NCBI GenBank assembly: GCA_903813345.2
Contig: CAIIXF020000012.1
Coordinates: 22,640,184-22,704,183, forward strand
Length of the DNA: 64,000 nt
Direction of reading: 5' to 3'
Source: Owenia fusiformis
Taxonomy: Eukaryota > Annelida > Polychaeta > Sabellida > Oweniidae
Below the pieces are notes generated by a model. The model saw only the letters and a list, made by a program, of their open reading frames with translations. It did no database searches and was not told the origin of the DNA. A program made the translations under genes and the position numbers. Within the stretch, counting starts at the first letter, position 1. The number at the start of each line of letters is the position of its first letter. Shown in pieces: positions 34,042-44,886 of this stretch.

Positions 34042-36465
34042 TTATTTCTTGTTTAAAGTGAAGTCAATGATGAACAGTACCATGCTCAGAACCACCATTG
34101 ACATCAGAGTATACAGTTTTGTATTCATGCAGACGTAGTGGCTGACGGCAAACGAAATCATTTGTCCAAATGCTTGCCAAAGTCTCCAAATTGCGAATAC
34201 GTCTTCCTTGTTTGCCGAAAAATTGATTCCTATATGTGCTGAAAATACACAATTAAATAATTAATTTTCACTGTACTTCTATTCATCCATTTCCATTAAC
34301 AACGACCTAATTAAATGAAAGCGCAAAATTTTACCTTGAAGTATCAAATTTACCTTGAAGTATCTGGATTTTTTTTCATGTTCAGTTCTTATCAAATTCG
34401 ATTCATTAATTATCCTAACTTTCAAACTATTATTTTAGAAGTCAGTATCATACAACTAATCTGCGTTAACCAGATTGTGTCAGACGCTCCCCATAGAACC
34501 GGGACGAGGAAGAACATCCACATAGTCTCAGACTGTGGTTGCCAGAAGTGAACTGTTAACAGGACACCAATGTTCAAGATCGATGCTGCAATGAACATTG
34601 CCAACCTAAAAAATAGAAAAAAGGAACACCCATGAATATATCAAAGAAGATTCGTAGATAATACAATGGAATGCAATACTCTCCCACATGAATCTACTTG
34701 TTGAGACTCGATAAACTTAAATTCTTATAATGAGGATTTTGTATCCATCCCCATGATGACATACAGGATGCAAATATGCTCAGAACTCAAGTTGATCGAG
34801 TCTCAATAAGTAGATTCATGTTTGATATTATTGCAAGAATCCATTTTAAAAAGTAAGAACAGGACATTGGCCCTACTTTAGACCTTTTTAATGGCTCCGA
34901 ATAGGTAATTTGTGGAAGATTGAAATCAATAATGATCAGCCACTACAAGATGTTTCGAAGCCAAATAATATTTCAAATCAACAAGAGAAAAACCAAACAT
35001 TGAACAGGTGCATAGACCTTTAACGTGCATCTGAAATGCATACGAATAGGTATATCGAAACTTGTAGAGTGGTTTGTATGATATTTACATATAAGCTGTA
35101 ATTACCTCGGAATGCATTTCTCTAACCTGCTAGTAAGAAACGAAATCACAATGCCACTTACACCAAATCCAATCATTGTATATCCAACAGTAGATACCCC
35201 GAGTGTGCATGTTGTGAACGCCTAGGAATATAAGTCTTAGTTATATTTTCTCTTCATGTCTCAGTCATAATGTGCAATGTTGATTCAGTGGTCCGTGGTC
35301 CCATATAAATAATGGCATATCATTAAAAAGAGGAAACACATGGCTTCGTGTAAACTAAATGGAACAAGGTAGTTATCAGACACTTGTTTTGTGATTTGGC
35401 AATGTTTTTGTTTGTATACCAAAAATGTCCACTTTCTAATTTACAAAGGTTTAGTACCTGAGTAAAATCCCCAAACAGCCAAGCCTGTTCGGCTCCTGAA
35501 AAGATGAACAAAGGGGTTAAAAGAAGGATGCTTGGTTGGCACATTAATTTCAACGTGGTCCATAAACTTAGGAAAATATTCTCTGATTGTTCCAAGTCTT
35601 TAATTTGTGTGTGTTTTCCAGCTTCGTTGTCATTTTGATTGTGGTTGGTCCTCTCAATGTCGTCATGATCAGCGATCAATACAGATGTCTCATTAATCAC
35701 GCCAACATCAGTCTTTTTGTTGCATCGTTTCTCGTTGATGTTGTCCATAAATAAAATTGTCAACGCGAAGCCCAATGCACCACAACCTAAATAGGTTCCC
35801 ATTAAGATATATACAGTTACGTCAGTTTCTACGTGATTTTTCTGAACGCTAGTGGCATTCAAGGTATGATCCACTTCATACGGACAAAAAGCGGCTCCAC
35901 ATGCAACACGCGTGCTCCCAGTTGTCGTATTCGAGTTTACAGACGGAGGATGTAATACAAGAGATGAAATAAGATTACCCCATATCTGAGTACTTTGAAA
36001 CAACATATAAAAAATCCCATTAAACTTAACTATCAGTTGATAGATACTTTCGCCAGCTTCACTTGATTTGTCGCTTATTCTATTTGTTGCGTGTTTCGTA
36101 GCCAAGCAAGTTAAAAACGCCCCCTGGGCTGTCCAAATTGCTCCAGAGATCAAGCCAAGGAGTATACTGCTAGGTACCAGTGTATAGAATTTAGGATAAA
36201 AGTTAGTAGATGTAAAAATACAATGACAGAACCACCCTGTCACGAATACATACTTATAACCTAGACGTTTAATAAGTGTTGGCCCAAAGAAGCATGACAG
36301 AATCAAACCTCCGTATATACAACTTAAAGATGCCACTCCGAGGCCTTGAACTTGGTTTAAGCTGCTCATCAAATTTTGCAGTGACCCATACGCTGTAAAG
36401 ACCAAAGTAAATGACAATGATAGTGTTAACAAGTTCTTGTATATATTACTGCTTGAGGTATCCAT
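34042..36465 (-). CDS. UNC93-like multi-pass membrane protein, copy 2
   Basis: The exons are 36465-35458, 35221-35106, 34605-34457 and 34238-34042. The first three are exactly the same lengths (1008, 116 and 149) as in copy 1, with the same phases, giving 489 residues. The proteins are closely similar throughout. Differences cluster in the loop near residues 125-145 and the charged linker. The last exon is shorter: after IIDF the C-terminus reads TLNKK and stops, where copy 1 has a longer basic tail. The stop codon TAA overlaps an AATAAA hexamer (34046-34041), so the 3' end may be very compact. The two genes are head-to-tail, about 1.3 kb apart, and share upstream sequence, indicating a recent tandem duplication. 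Both appear intact. Confidence 0.88.
34688..34821. repeat. Hairpin-forming inverted repeat in intron 2 of UNC93-like copy 2
   Basis: catgaatctacttgttgaga, followed by ctcgataaactt, is inverted as aagttgatcgag followed by tctcaataagtagattcatg at 34790-34821, about 70 bp away. It is absent from the corresponding intron of copy 1. This is probably a small foldback insertion. Confidence 0.7.
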
Positions 36466-37471
36466 GATGATTTAAGCTCTATTTAAAATATACTAGCTTG
36501 ATTACTGGGCAGTCAGTTTAATCCCAGATGCGATTTTGGAAATCCTTTTGTGCAGAATATGTCAAAAAGTCTATGGTGCGGAATATGTAAGGCCATTGTA
36601 ATAGTTAAAATCTGAGTCTGTTATCCAGCATTAACTGACAACCTTCATCGTTCTGAAAGAGAGCATCTTGACACTTGAAAACACAATACAAAACCTTGAT
36701 AAGACCTAAATTAAGTTAATTATTAATAATTTAAAGATAATGTTAGATGTAATGCGGTATATCTGGCATGTCTTTGGGCTCACGCCTTCATTAAAAGTTT
36801 CATACGAGTAGAGTTGTGTTCTTTTTTACGGAAAAACAAAAAATGTGAGGTTGGCAGGTCTGTTTACTATTTGGAAGACCTTCATTACTTGAACAATGAA
36901 TGATGTAAACTGCAACTACATCAAATACGGGAAATAAAAAGACATGATCCTTATTAACAAAAGCAAACTGCGTCACAAAAAGTTATTTCTGTTATTTACA
37001 CTTTTTAAATGTGGGTTATGCCGACTCGTGTCAGAACTATACATTAAGCAGTGCAAGTAGGGGTGGAAAGGTTAACGATAGTCTTATTATTGTTACTCGA
37101 AATGTGAAACACGTACTTTTAGGGGGACCATTTCTTGTAGTGAACCTGGAACTCTTATTATTAGAATGTTGTCATAGCAACCGAAATAAAGCCTCTGTAC
37201 CCATAGTAATTTTTCTGTTCAAGCAAAAACGTACTAGCTATGTGTATATCCCAGTATCTAATCAAAGAATTACGAGTGAAGATGTTTTTTCTGAAATACG
37301 TTCGATTTGACTTATGTTCGGTCCCTTTTATATTTTCAACCAGTCAGTAAACAAATAATTAGATTCGATGGTAGAGATCCATTTTCTCTCTAGTTCTCTT
37401 GGAGCGTCTATGTGTATAAATTACTGTTATTGTAAGGCACACTCGAAACACAGAGGACGCTTACAGTAAAG
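36466..37471. promoter_or_regulatory. Divergent upstream region of UNC93-like copy 2 and secreted-protein gene 1
   Basis: The two genes diverge from this 1-kb interval. The right part, from about 36940, is duplicated upstream of secreted-protein gene 2. It includes the conserved block acacgtacttttagggggac (37110; also 44508). A TATAAA lies at 37415-37420, about 52 bases before the ATG of gene 1. At the equivalent site gene 2 has tatgag, so the TATA-like word is not conserved. The short frame at 37011-37310 spans conserved non-coding sequence. Confidence 0.4.
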
Positions 37472-40144
37472 ATGACGCCGATCCTGCTCGGCATGAGCCT
37501 AGTGCTGCAGATTGGTATACAGTTGACAAAAGGGCAAACCGCAACGAATGGGTGAGTTCCTTTAACCTCTAATATATGAAATGAACACATATACAAATCC
37601 AATGTGCGCCGTTTTGTAATTCCTCAACTACGGGGTGTTCAAAAAACGCAACCGAAAGAAATCGCTATTATATCTTGAAAAATACTAAACCAATATTGTG
37701 TTCATTTTTTCAGGAAAGAAAGAAGAGACCCTGAATGTATAGCTCCTGTAGTTAGTAAGTTGAAAACATTCTGCCTTACACACCTTCTCAAAAGACATTC
37801 GTAATAGAAAAATACTTAAAACACTATGGTTAGGAAGTTATTTGGTTTTATTGCGGTTGTAGTCACCCCCGGCAGCGTTTTGAAGTATGAATGTCTTTTG
37901 ACCCAGGTGTCCAAGACATTATGTCTTTCAACTTACTAACTAAAGGAGCTATATGTGTAGGTTCTCATCATTCATTCCTGAAAAAATGTATTTCCAAGAT
38001 ATAGCGATACCCTGTATAACCATCGTGATCTCAATAGAGGCGTTTCCATATTTGTTTGTTTGTTTGTTTATGTTTATTTATTATTTAAAATAACTTTGAA
38101 ATCTCGCAAATTCTTTTTTTTCATGGGATTTGTAGAGATTTGCACTTTTAATCTCTAACAACTAACTTTTAATACCATATTTGAATTAAGTGAAACATTT
38201 TCTACAATAATAACTTGTGATTCATACAGTTGTGTCATTTATATCATTTTTCATGACGTTTTTAAAAGATTGGACCAAATCTCCATTGATGCAATGGTGA
38301 GATTCTTTGAAACCTTGGTCTATTCGTTTGACAACCAAATATATAATGATAAATCACAATAGGTACATTGACAGGGTCATCCCTTCGTAGGCTATCTCAT
38401 TTGGGATTCAGAAAGATTCAACCATCACTTTTTCATAAATGGTTAAATTAAGTGACTATTGCACGTTTACAACATGGGAGGCTATGGCAGTCTTGCCCAA
38501 GCAAAACGAAGAATGACAAGGGTGACATCCGATATGTCAGCTCTCTTCAGCTATATAGTTTTCCAGGAATCTAACTGAAGGCAGATTTTAGATAATTTAC
38601 GTTCTCGTACATCTTGTGTGGATACCCATTCCGTATTAGTCGATTGTTTACATTACTTCGGAATAAAAATTACCATTACAGACTTCTGGACCCGAATCAT
38701 TTTTTCTCGTCAAGCAACGGAATTACGGAATTAAGAGTCAACATATTCTTCTGAAATGCGTTCGCTTTCCCTTAAACTGTTTGATGTTCGGCTGCTTTGT
38801 TAATTACTAATTTGGAAAGCTTACTCTTCCTGACTCTATTTTGTAAAAAATGTTTGAAAATGCGTCATCTCCGTTTATGAATTTGGACTGTCATCTCCGT
38901 GTTTAGCCACGGACCATGATGAAATGATAAATCGCCTTTCTAATAAAAATGGTCAAAACAAAGTAATATTGTTTAGAACACTCATTCCATCCGGTCTTGC
39001 CTCTTACTCTATCAACAATATTCTCCGGTTTATATCACTCACTCATTGTTCTTTGCATAAACATCTCATCCTTCGGGTGAATTGGTTTCGAATAAATAAT
39101 TGTATGGTTTTAGACATTGGTGCTGTGGAATAGAACTTCGTCCCATCGTCCGAACAGTCAGATTCACGATGACAGAGATTACCTACAGAATTACTACAAA
39201 AAGAATCATTGACGGGTATGGCCCATGTTATGACGCCGATGGGGATACGAGTAGAGGTCAAGGTCAGCCTGGTCGAGGTTACGGAGGCGGAGGTCAACCT
39301 GATAGAGGTCAGAGAGGTATGGGTCAAGGTCGACCTGCTAGAGGTTACGGAGGGCGAGGTCGACCTCATAGAGGAGGTAGAGGTCCACATGGATGCTGTA
39401 ATCACCGAAATGGACGTTATAACCACCGATACGAGCACCACCACCGGGCACATATGAGGCCATCCTACAGAAGAAGCCCCTATAGTGGCGATGGACGAGC
39501 GAAGCGACAAGCGGCAGGGCACACTGACACAACATGGCGGACCGAGTCTTACGATTGCCCCATTTATAAGACAATCACGCAGTAAATATAGTATATTATT
39601 TAATGTCCGTTCGTATTATGGAGTTATTTTATGTAAGGTGAAAATGACGATAAAATACGTTTGCCCTGTTGTTGTTGGCCAAAAAGCTCGATGTATTACA
39701 ATAACATGGATTATATGACGTATTAGATATTTCACTTTCCAATCTGATATATTCATTCATTGAATCGTTTTATTTCACCAGGAGTCATCCTTACACTAGG
39801 ATCGGATACACGACACGAGAGGACGCCCGCTACCCGTCATGTCCAAATCAGTACTTGAAGTGTTGCCCTGGATACGTGCTCATTGGAAATGGTTGTATTG
39901 GTGAGTGTAACAGTGGTGGATTTGGTATATTTCCTCAAGATGAAAATATACTGATTTGGTGAATAAAATTATATCAAATAAACTCTTTCAAATTGATGAT
40001 GAGGGAATAGTTTGAAAATCCGTAACATCGAAAGTTAGTTTTTTATTTCTTTATGTTGCAGAAGAACATCGTGCAGCGGCAGCGAACGAGACTTATCAAC
40101 GATCACTCCGTGACTCAGTTTTAAAAATACTTGGTGATACTTAA
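37472..40144 (+). CDS. Secreted Gly/Arg-rich protein with furin site and CCPGY Cys domain, paralogue 1
   Basis: The exons are 37472-37551, 39114-39581, 39782-39900 and 40062-40144 (phases 2, 2, 1), giving 249 residues. Residues 1-27 are a signal peptide (MTPILLGMSLVLQIGIQL). Residues 28-65 hold HWCCGIELRPIVRT and a Cys. Residues 68-125 are Gly/Arg/Gln-rich with GRGQ and RGYGG words, followed by a His/Arg-rich part. A furin-type site, RAKR, ends at residue 158. The C-terminal part contains CPIYKTITQ, then CPNQYLKCCPGYVLIGNGC. WC near the start plus CCPGY and a final Cys recall the EMI domain of extracellular proteins, split here by the repeat insert; that is my inference. An extracellular matrix, shell or mucus role is plausible but unproven. 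Intron 1 is enlarged by a MITE. Confidence 0.8.
37631..38014. mobile_element. 384-bp MITE in intron 1 of secreted-protein gene 1
   Basis: The ends (cggggtgttc... / ...gcgataccctg) are imperfect inverted repeats. Inner arms pair over tens of bases (gctcctgtagttagtaagtt / aacttactaactaaaggagc). TA flanks both sides. The paralogous intron at about 45025 reads cctcaactacaaccacagtg without the element, an exact empty site. It has no coding frame. Confidence 0.85.
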
Positions 40145-40421
40145 TAGATGTCGCCAAGGATGAATGCTATAGAGTATCACTTGGATGCCATCTCTATTAC
40201 GATCATTGAATTAAACCATATAACGGACCAATGCAAAAGATCTATGTGGGCTAATTAACTGAATGTTGATAGTTTTTGGAGGGTATTTGTGTCCCAAATA
40301 GTGAAGCTCTGCCTAAATCGATTATTGAATTCCCAGGAATCTTCGACATGGTATTTTCCTCCAGTGTAGATTCCCCACGTAGCTCACAAAAAAGAGAAAA
40401 ATTCACGGTACGACATATTAT
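40145..40421. other. 3' flank of secreted-protein gene 1
   Basis: The stop codon ends at 40144. A weak polyadenylation-like attaaa lies near 40207. Nothing else is recognisable before the long-TIR element. Confidence 0.3.
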
Positions 40422-41966
40422 CAGGTGATCCACTCGATTACGTTGGAACCGTTTCGGTAACAAAATGTCGGAACGTCGCGATCGAAGGCACGATTTTTTT
40501 CCTTATTTCACACGATGTAGGCAGAATTCCCACGATATTTTTATCACAAACGTGTATCAGTATCATATGATTAAGAAAATGTACACATTTGCGACAAACA
40601 GTTCAGAAAACAACGGAATCGTCGATTTAATCCTTCACTTAAGTTACCGAAACGGTACTTCGAAAAACAGTTAGGATCTGCACTTTTAACCCTTTCCGTT
40701 AACGTTTATGTAACTTAAGTAAGGAATTAAATCGACGATTCTGTTGTCTTCTGAGCTATTTTTTCGCAAATATGTACCTTTTTATGTCCCCACCACATAG
40801 TGTGGGGCCATATTGTCGGCCTAGGCGCGTCCGTCCGTCTGTCTGTCTGTCCGTCTGTCTGTCCGTCAGTACGTCCGGCAGTTTTCTCCAAAACCGTTAC
40901 AGATATCACCTTCAAATTTTCAGGGATAACTTATGAGTGCATCTAGATGTGGATGAAAAAAAATTAACTCGATACCTACTTCCTGTCGGCCATTTTGAAG
41001 TCAAATGCTAAAATCCTTGTCTGCAAACTTTAAGAAAAACGGCTTCACAGTTGCTTTTAAAACTTTAACATCTTGTTCAGCTCACTTCATTCTGCATCTG
41101 ATTAGGTTTTGGACCTGTTAGCTCAGTCATGTCAGCCATTTTGAATGTTTTAAGAAAAGTTAGCGCATGATAATACTTTGTATCATATTGAATGGTGTTT
41201 TTCAGTTTTCATACTTAAACTATTTAGTAGCTTTATAAATAATTTCAGGTGTACTTTGTTGTAAATGCCTATTTAATTGTTAACAGTAGTTATATGTGAT
41301 AATTTTGTAAAATGAAATCAGCAAAAATTCATAATCACTTTTTTATTGTCTGCCATTTTGGATTTTTCCGTCCTAAAATCTTGTCTGTAAAGACTTGTCT
41401 ACGTGTTTTCAGGTGAACCGTTTGATATATCAATTTCAAATTTTCAGGGATGATTCTTAGTATGAAAATCTAGATCTGATTAGTTTTTGGGCATTCTGGG
41501 TAAATGTCAAGGCAGCCATTTTGGATTTTCCGTCCTAAAATCTTGTCTGTAAAGTCTTGTCTACGCATTTTCAGGTGAACCGTTTGGTAGATCAATTTCA
41601 AATTTTCAGGGGTGGTTCTTAGTATGAAAGTCTAGAACTGACCAATTCTTTGGCATTCTGGGTAAATTTTAAGGTGGCCATTTTGGATTTTCCGTCCTCA
41701 AATTGTGTCGGTAAAGTCTTGTCTACGCATTTTTAGGATAACCATTTGACGGGATCACCAATAGGTGGGGACATTTTGTACACATTTGTGTTCTTGTATA
41801 AAACATATGATACTGATATACGTTTGTGAGAAAAAAAGGTCGTGGGGATTCTGCCTACAACGAGCGAAATAAGCAAAAAAGAAAAATCGTACCTTCGACG
41901 TTCCGGCATTTTGTTACCAAAACGAACCGTTTCGGTAACCAGTGTAATCGAGCGGATCACCAGTGA
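40422..41966. mobile_element. Long-TIR element with nested foldback and degenerate internal repeats
   Basis: Left 40422-40586 and right about 41777-41966 are inverted copies over some 165-190 bp (aaccgtttcggtaacaaaat at 40448; the right arm carries its inverse, attttgttaccaaaacgaac). Inside is a perfect-looking foldback at 40578-40778 (cgatttaatccttcacttaa / taaggaattaaatcg). Then comes a GTCC/GTCT-rich stretch (40828-40878), then three degenerate copies of a module containing ccgtcctaaaatcttgtctg and ttcaaattttcagg. There is no transposase frame. It lies between the two secreted-protein paralogues. Confidence 0.65.
40828..40878. repeat. GTCC/GTCT tetranucleotide run
   Basis: The sequence gtccgtccgtctgtctgtct and onward is a short microsatellite inside the long-TIR element. 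It is followed by cggcagttttctccaaaacc, a phrase typical of abundant dispersed repeats in molluscan sequence, to my knowledge. Confidence 0.6.
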
Positions 41967-44280
41967 TTGTGAAAGACTAGTGAATAAGTTATCGCTGGGG
42001 GAAATGTAAAATCGTCTCAAAAAATAATTTCTCATATTTAGTCATGGGCTTTCAAGAGATTTATTTTCTGCCATTTTAGCCATCATTCACTTTTGAGCAA
42101 CACCATGTGAGCCCAGTACCCACGGTACTATTTATTGATTATTTGTCCTAAAATTATGTCTATAAAGTCTTGTCTACGCATTTTCAGGCTAACCATTTCA
42201 CACATCAATTTAAAATTTTCAGAAATGATTCTCAGTATGCAGAGTTGAAAGCCCACGATTTAGTTAACAAGGGGAGGAGTGTCTGAGAGTTAACTATCAA
42301 AATTTAGTTAGCTCTCCATCCGGCTCTCCAACAACTCCTACATTGAACTTTTGCATTGGTCCCTAAGCCCTAAATAAGTCTGTAATAGTAGCTTTAAATA
42401 TTTCACGTGATCCGTCACGATCAGGCATGGTTTAAAACGTAAGACACCTCATGGACTGCAACTAAAATGGATGATAAAAGAAGGAAAATATTGTTGTAAA
42501 AGTGCAGTGGACCATATTTGCCAAATAGTTCCATTTATAATGGCTCCGCAGGTAGGTATGATCATGGTGCTGTGATGAAGGGAATGGAATCTTGTCTGAT
42601 AAATGGGGTTTGTTTATTCAAATTACAGGCTTGTAAAAAAATGCCATTCATAACTTTTTGTCTACATCATATCTGAATTATCTTTGGCAAGTTAATACAT
42701 TAAATATAGGCTCCAAAGAGTAACGAGATGTTACAAAATATGCTCCAAATGTCGTCCATTCCTCTTCTGGCACCTAGATTCTACACAAAAAATGCCACCC
42801 ACCTTTTGTCACAAAACGTTGTAAATACTAATGAGTTTTGCTTGCTCTTTTCGGGAAAGAAAACACATTCAATAAATGATCTCATAGTTATCATTAAATT
42901 TAATTGTCCACGTATAACCACAAGGATCAATGTCACACTTATTATACCAAACAGTCCAATACTCCACAATATTCTGCGCATTGTCTCGTGGGCTTTCAAT
43001 TAGATATAACCAGTAAATGTCATGGTTTTTTAACAGTTAATTTCTTTGAATGTTAAAATTATAGACTAATTGTGACTTATTTTACCCCTTTCGTCAAATT
43101 TCACCCGATTGTAGGCTTATAAATTCAAAAGTCATTCAATTATTTCTTAAAAATTGGCCTTGGTAATTCTGACATCAAAAAATGTTGCATTGAATCCTTT
43201 ATTGAGCACAAAATGGCAAAATCATTCAATGTTTACTCAAAAACAGTTCACGTGCCTCTCAATTATAACGGCAATTAATCGTCAAACCCGCAATTTTGAA
43301 GCCAGAAATAGAAAAATGCTGATTCAGCAAAGATAAAAAATTCCCCACTACGATCCTTATGGGCCGTCGTTCAATTGACATTTCACGTCACAAATCACAC
43401 ATTTTGGGAGATTTGGGCCAAAAATAGCAGTTTTAGTGATTTCTCACGATGCCAATAAATTGAATGCACACCACAATTATTTTGCCATAGGCCGAAATGT
43501 TAACTTACAATTAATGTCCTCAAGAAAAAACAGATCGAATTTATGCTCAATTATCACCCTTACGTCAACCAGAGAAAAATAATAAAAATCGGTACTTAAT
43601 TTTTTCTTGTCATGGTTTTATCTCTCCCCCCCCCATGAAGAGCTCCATAGATAGCGGCCGAATCACTGTTTTTCTGCAGTGAAAACGATATGAACTTCAA
43701 GCCGCCCATGTCAACTTGTTCCATCAACTTACTGTACTAAATGACCCACCAGGCCCAAAGCCCAAAGAAACTGTATGCAGAGACATCTATTCATGTATAT
43801 ATCATTTATTTTATAGAACTATAATTTTGACTGCGCTGCCATGAATGCGGACTAATAGTGGTTGTCATTCATTTGGAACACCTTTGAGAGTAACTTAAGG
43901 ATTTAAGCCCTGGACTCAGTTTAACTTCTGTGGAATGACCATTCCTTTAAGGTGTTGCTTTCCAAGATTGTTAATTTTAGAAATAACGCCTGAAATGAAT
44001 GTTCATCCCATAATGGATTGAGTCTTGGACTTAAATTCATCTCACACATTGCAAGATATTTTCTACCTTGTCACTTAAAAATACGTAATCACTAAAAGAA
44101 CATATTTTCAATGAAACTTTTTGCAAGGGACAAGATGGCAAAGCATCAATTTCAATCTTTGTAGTCAAGTTGTCACCTTTACAACTACATAAGGAATGAC
44201 CTTGGATGCGGTGATTGCTTATATAATGCACTGCAGTTATATGAAAAACTGTGTTCGGATTGGTTGGAATCGGAGACATC
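41967..44280. other. Gene-free stretch between the paralogues
   Basis: One more degenerate copy of the module in the long-TIR element lies at about 42135-42240 (tgtctataaagtcttgtcta). The frame at 42728-43003 has no motif and is open on both strands, which suggests chance. A short poly(C) run is at 43627. I see no gene, RNA gene or complete mobile element. Confidence 0.35.
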
Positions 44281-44886
44281 TTGCCAAGCTATGTGTGAAA
44301 ACTACATCAAATGCGTACACTCCGTCAAACGAGAAAATTAACGTCATGATTCTTAGCAAAAGCTAACTGCGTCATATGAAGTAATTTCTGATATTTATAC
44401 TTCCTAGGCGAATGTTATGCCGACCCGTTATCAGCAGTACACGATAAGCATGGGAAGTAAAGGTGGAAAGGTTATCGATAGTCTTCCGAGGTTCCTCGAA
44501 ATGTGGAACACGTACTTTTAGGGGGACCATTTATTCGACTGGACTTGGACCTTTTGTTCTTGATTAGAAAATTGTCATGGCAACAGCTAGACCGATATAA
44601 AACGCCTGGGCCCAAAATAATCATTTTTCTGTTCAAGCAAACTTGCAATGGCAATAATTTGGTATTAATCCAAAGAATTAAGCCCAGTGTCAATATATTT
44701 TTGGGATATATGTTCCATTTGGCCCTAACTGCTTAATGTTCGGCCCCTTTTTTCAACCAGTCAGTAAACAACTAATTACGTTCGATGTTAGTGAATCATC
44801 TTTAGTTATCTTGGTAGAGCGTCTATGTGTATGAGATACTGTTATTGTAAGGCACACTTGAAACACAGAGGACGCTTACAGTAAAG
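44281..44886 (+). promoter_or_regulatory. Upstream region of secreted-protein gene 2
   Basis: It is similar to the 600 bases upstream of gene 1. Shared blocks include acacgtacttttagggggac (44508-44527), tttttctgttcaagcaaa, caaccagtcagtaaacaa and the leader ggacgcttacagtaaagatg. Conservation right up to the ATG suggests shared promoter and leader. The TATA-like word of gene 1 is altered here (gtgtatgaga at 44827). Confidence 0.4.

Noticed and set aside
39043-39574. Ser/Thr-rich minus-strand ORF of 159 residues
   Set aside because: Antisense shadow of exon 2 of secreted-protein gene 1.
42728-43003. Possible small membrane protein (both strands open)
   Set aside because: No motif, signal or splice partner; openness on both strands points to chance.
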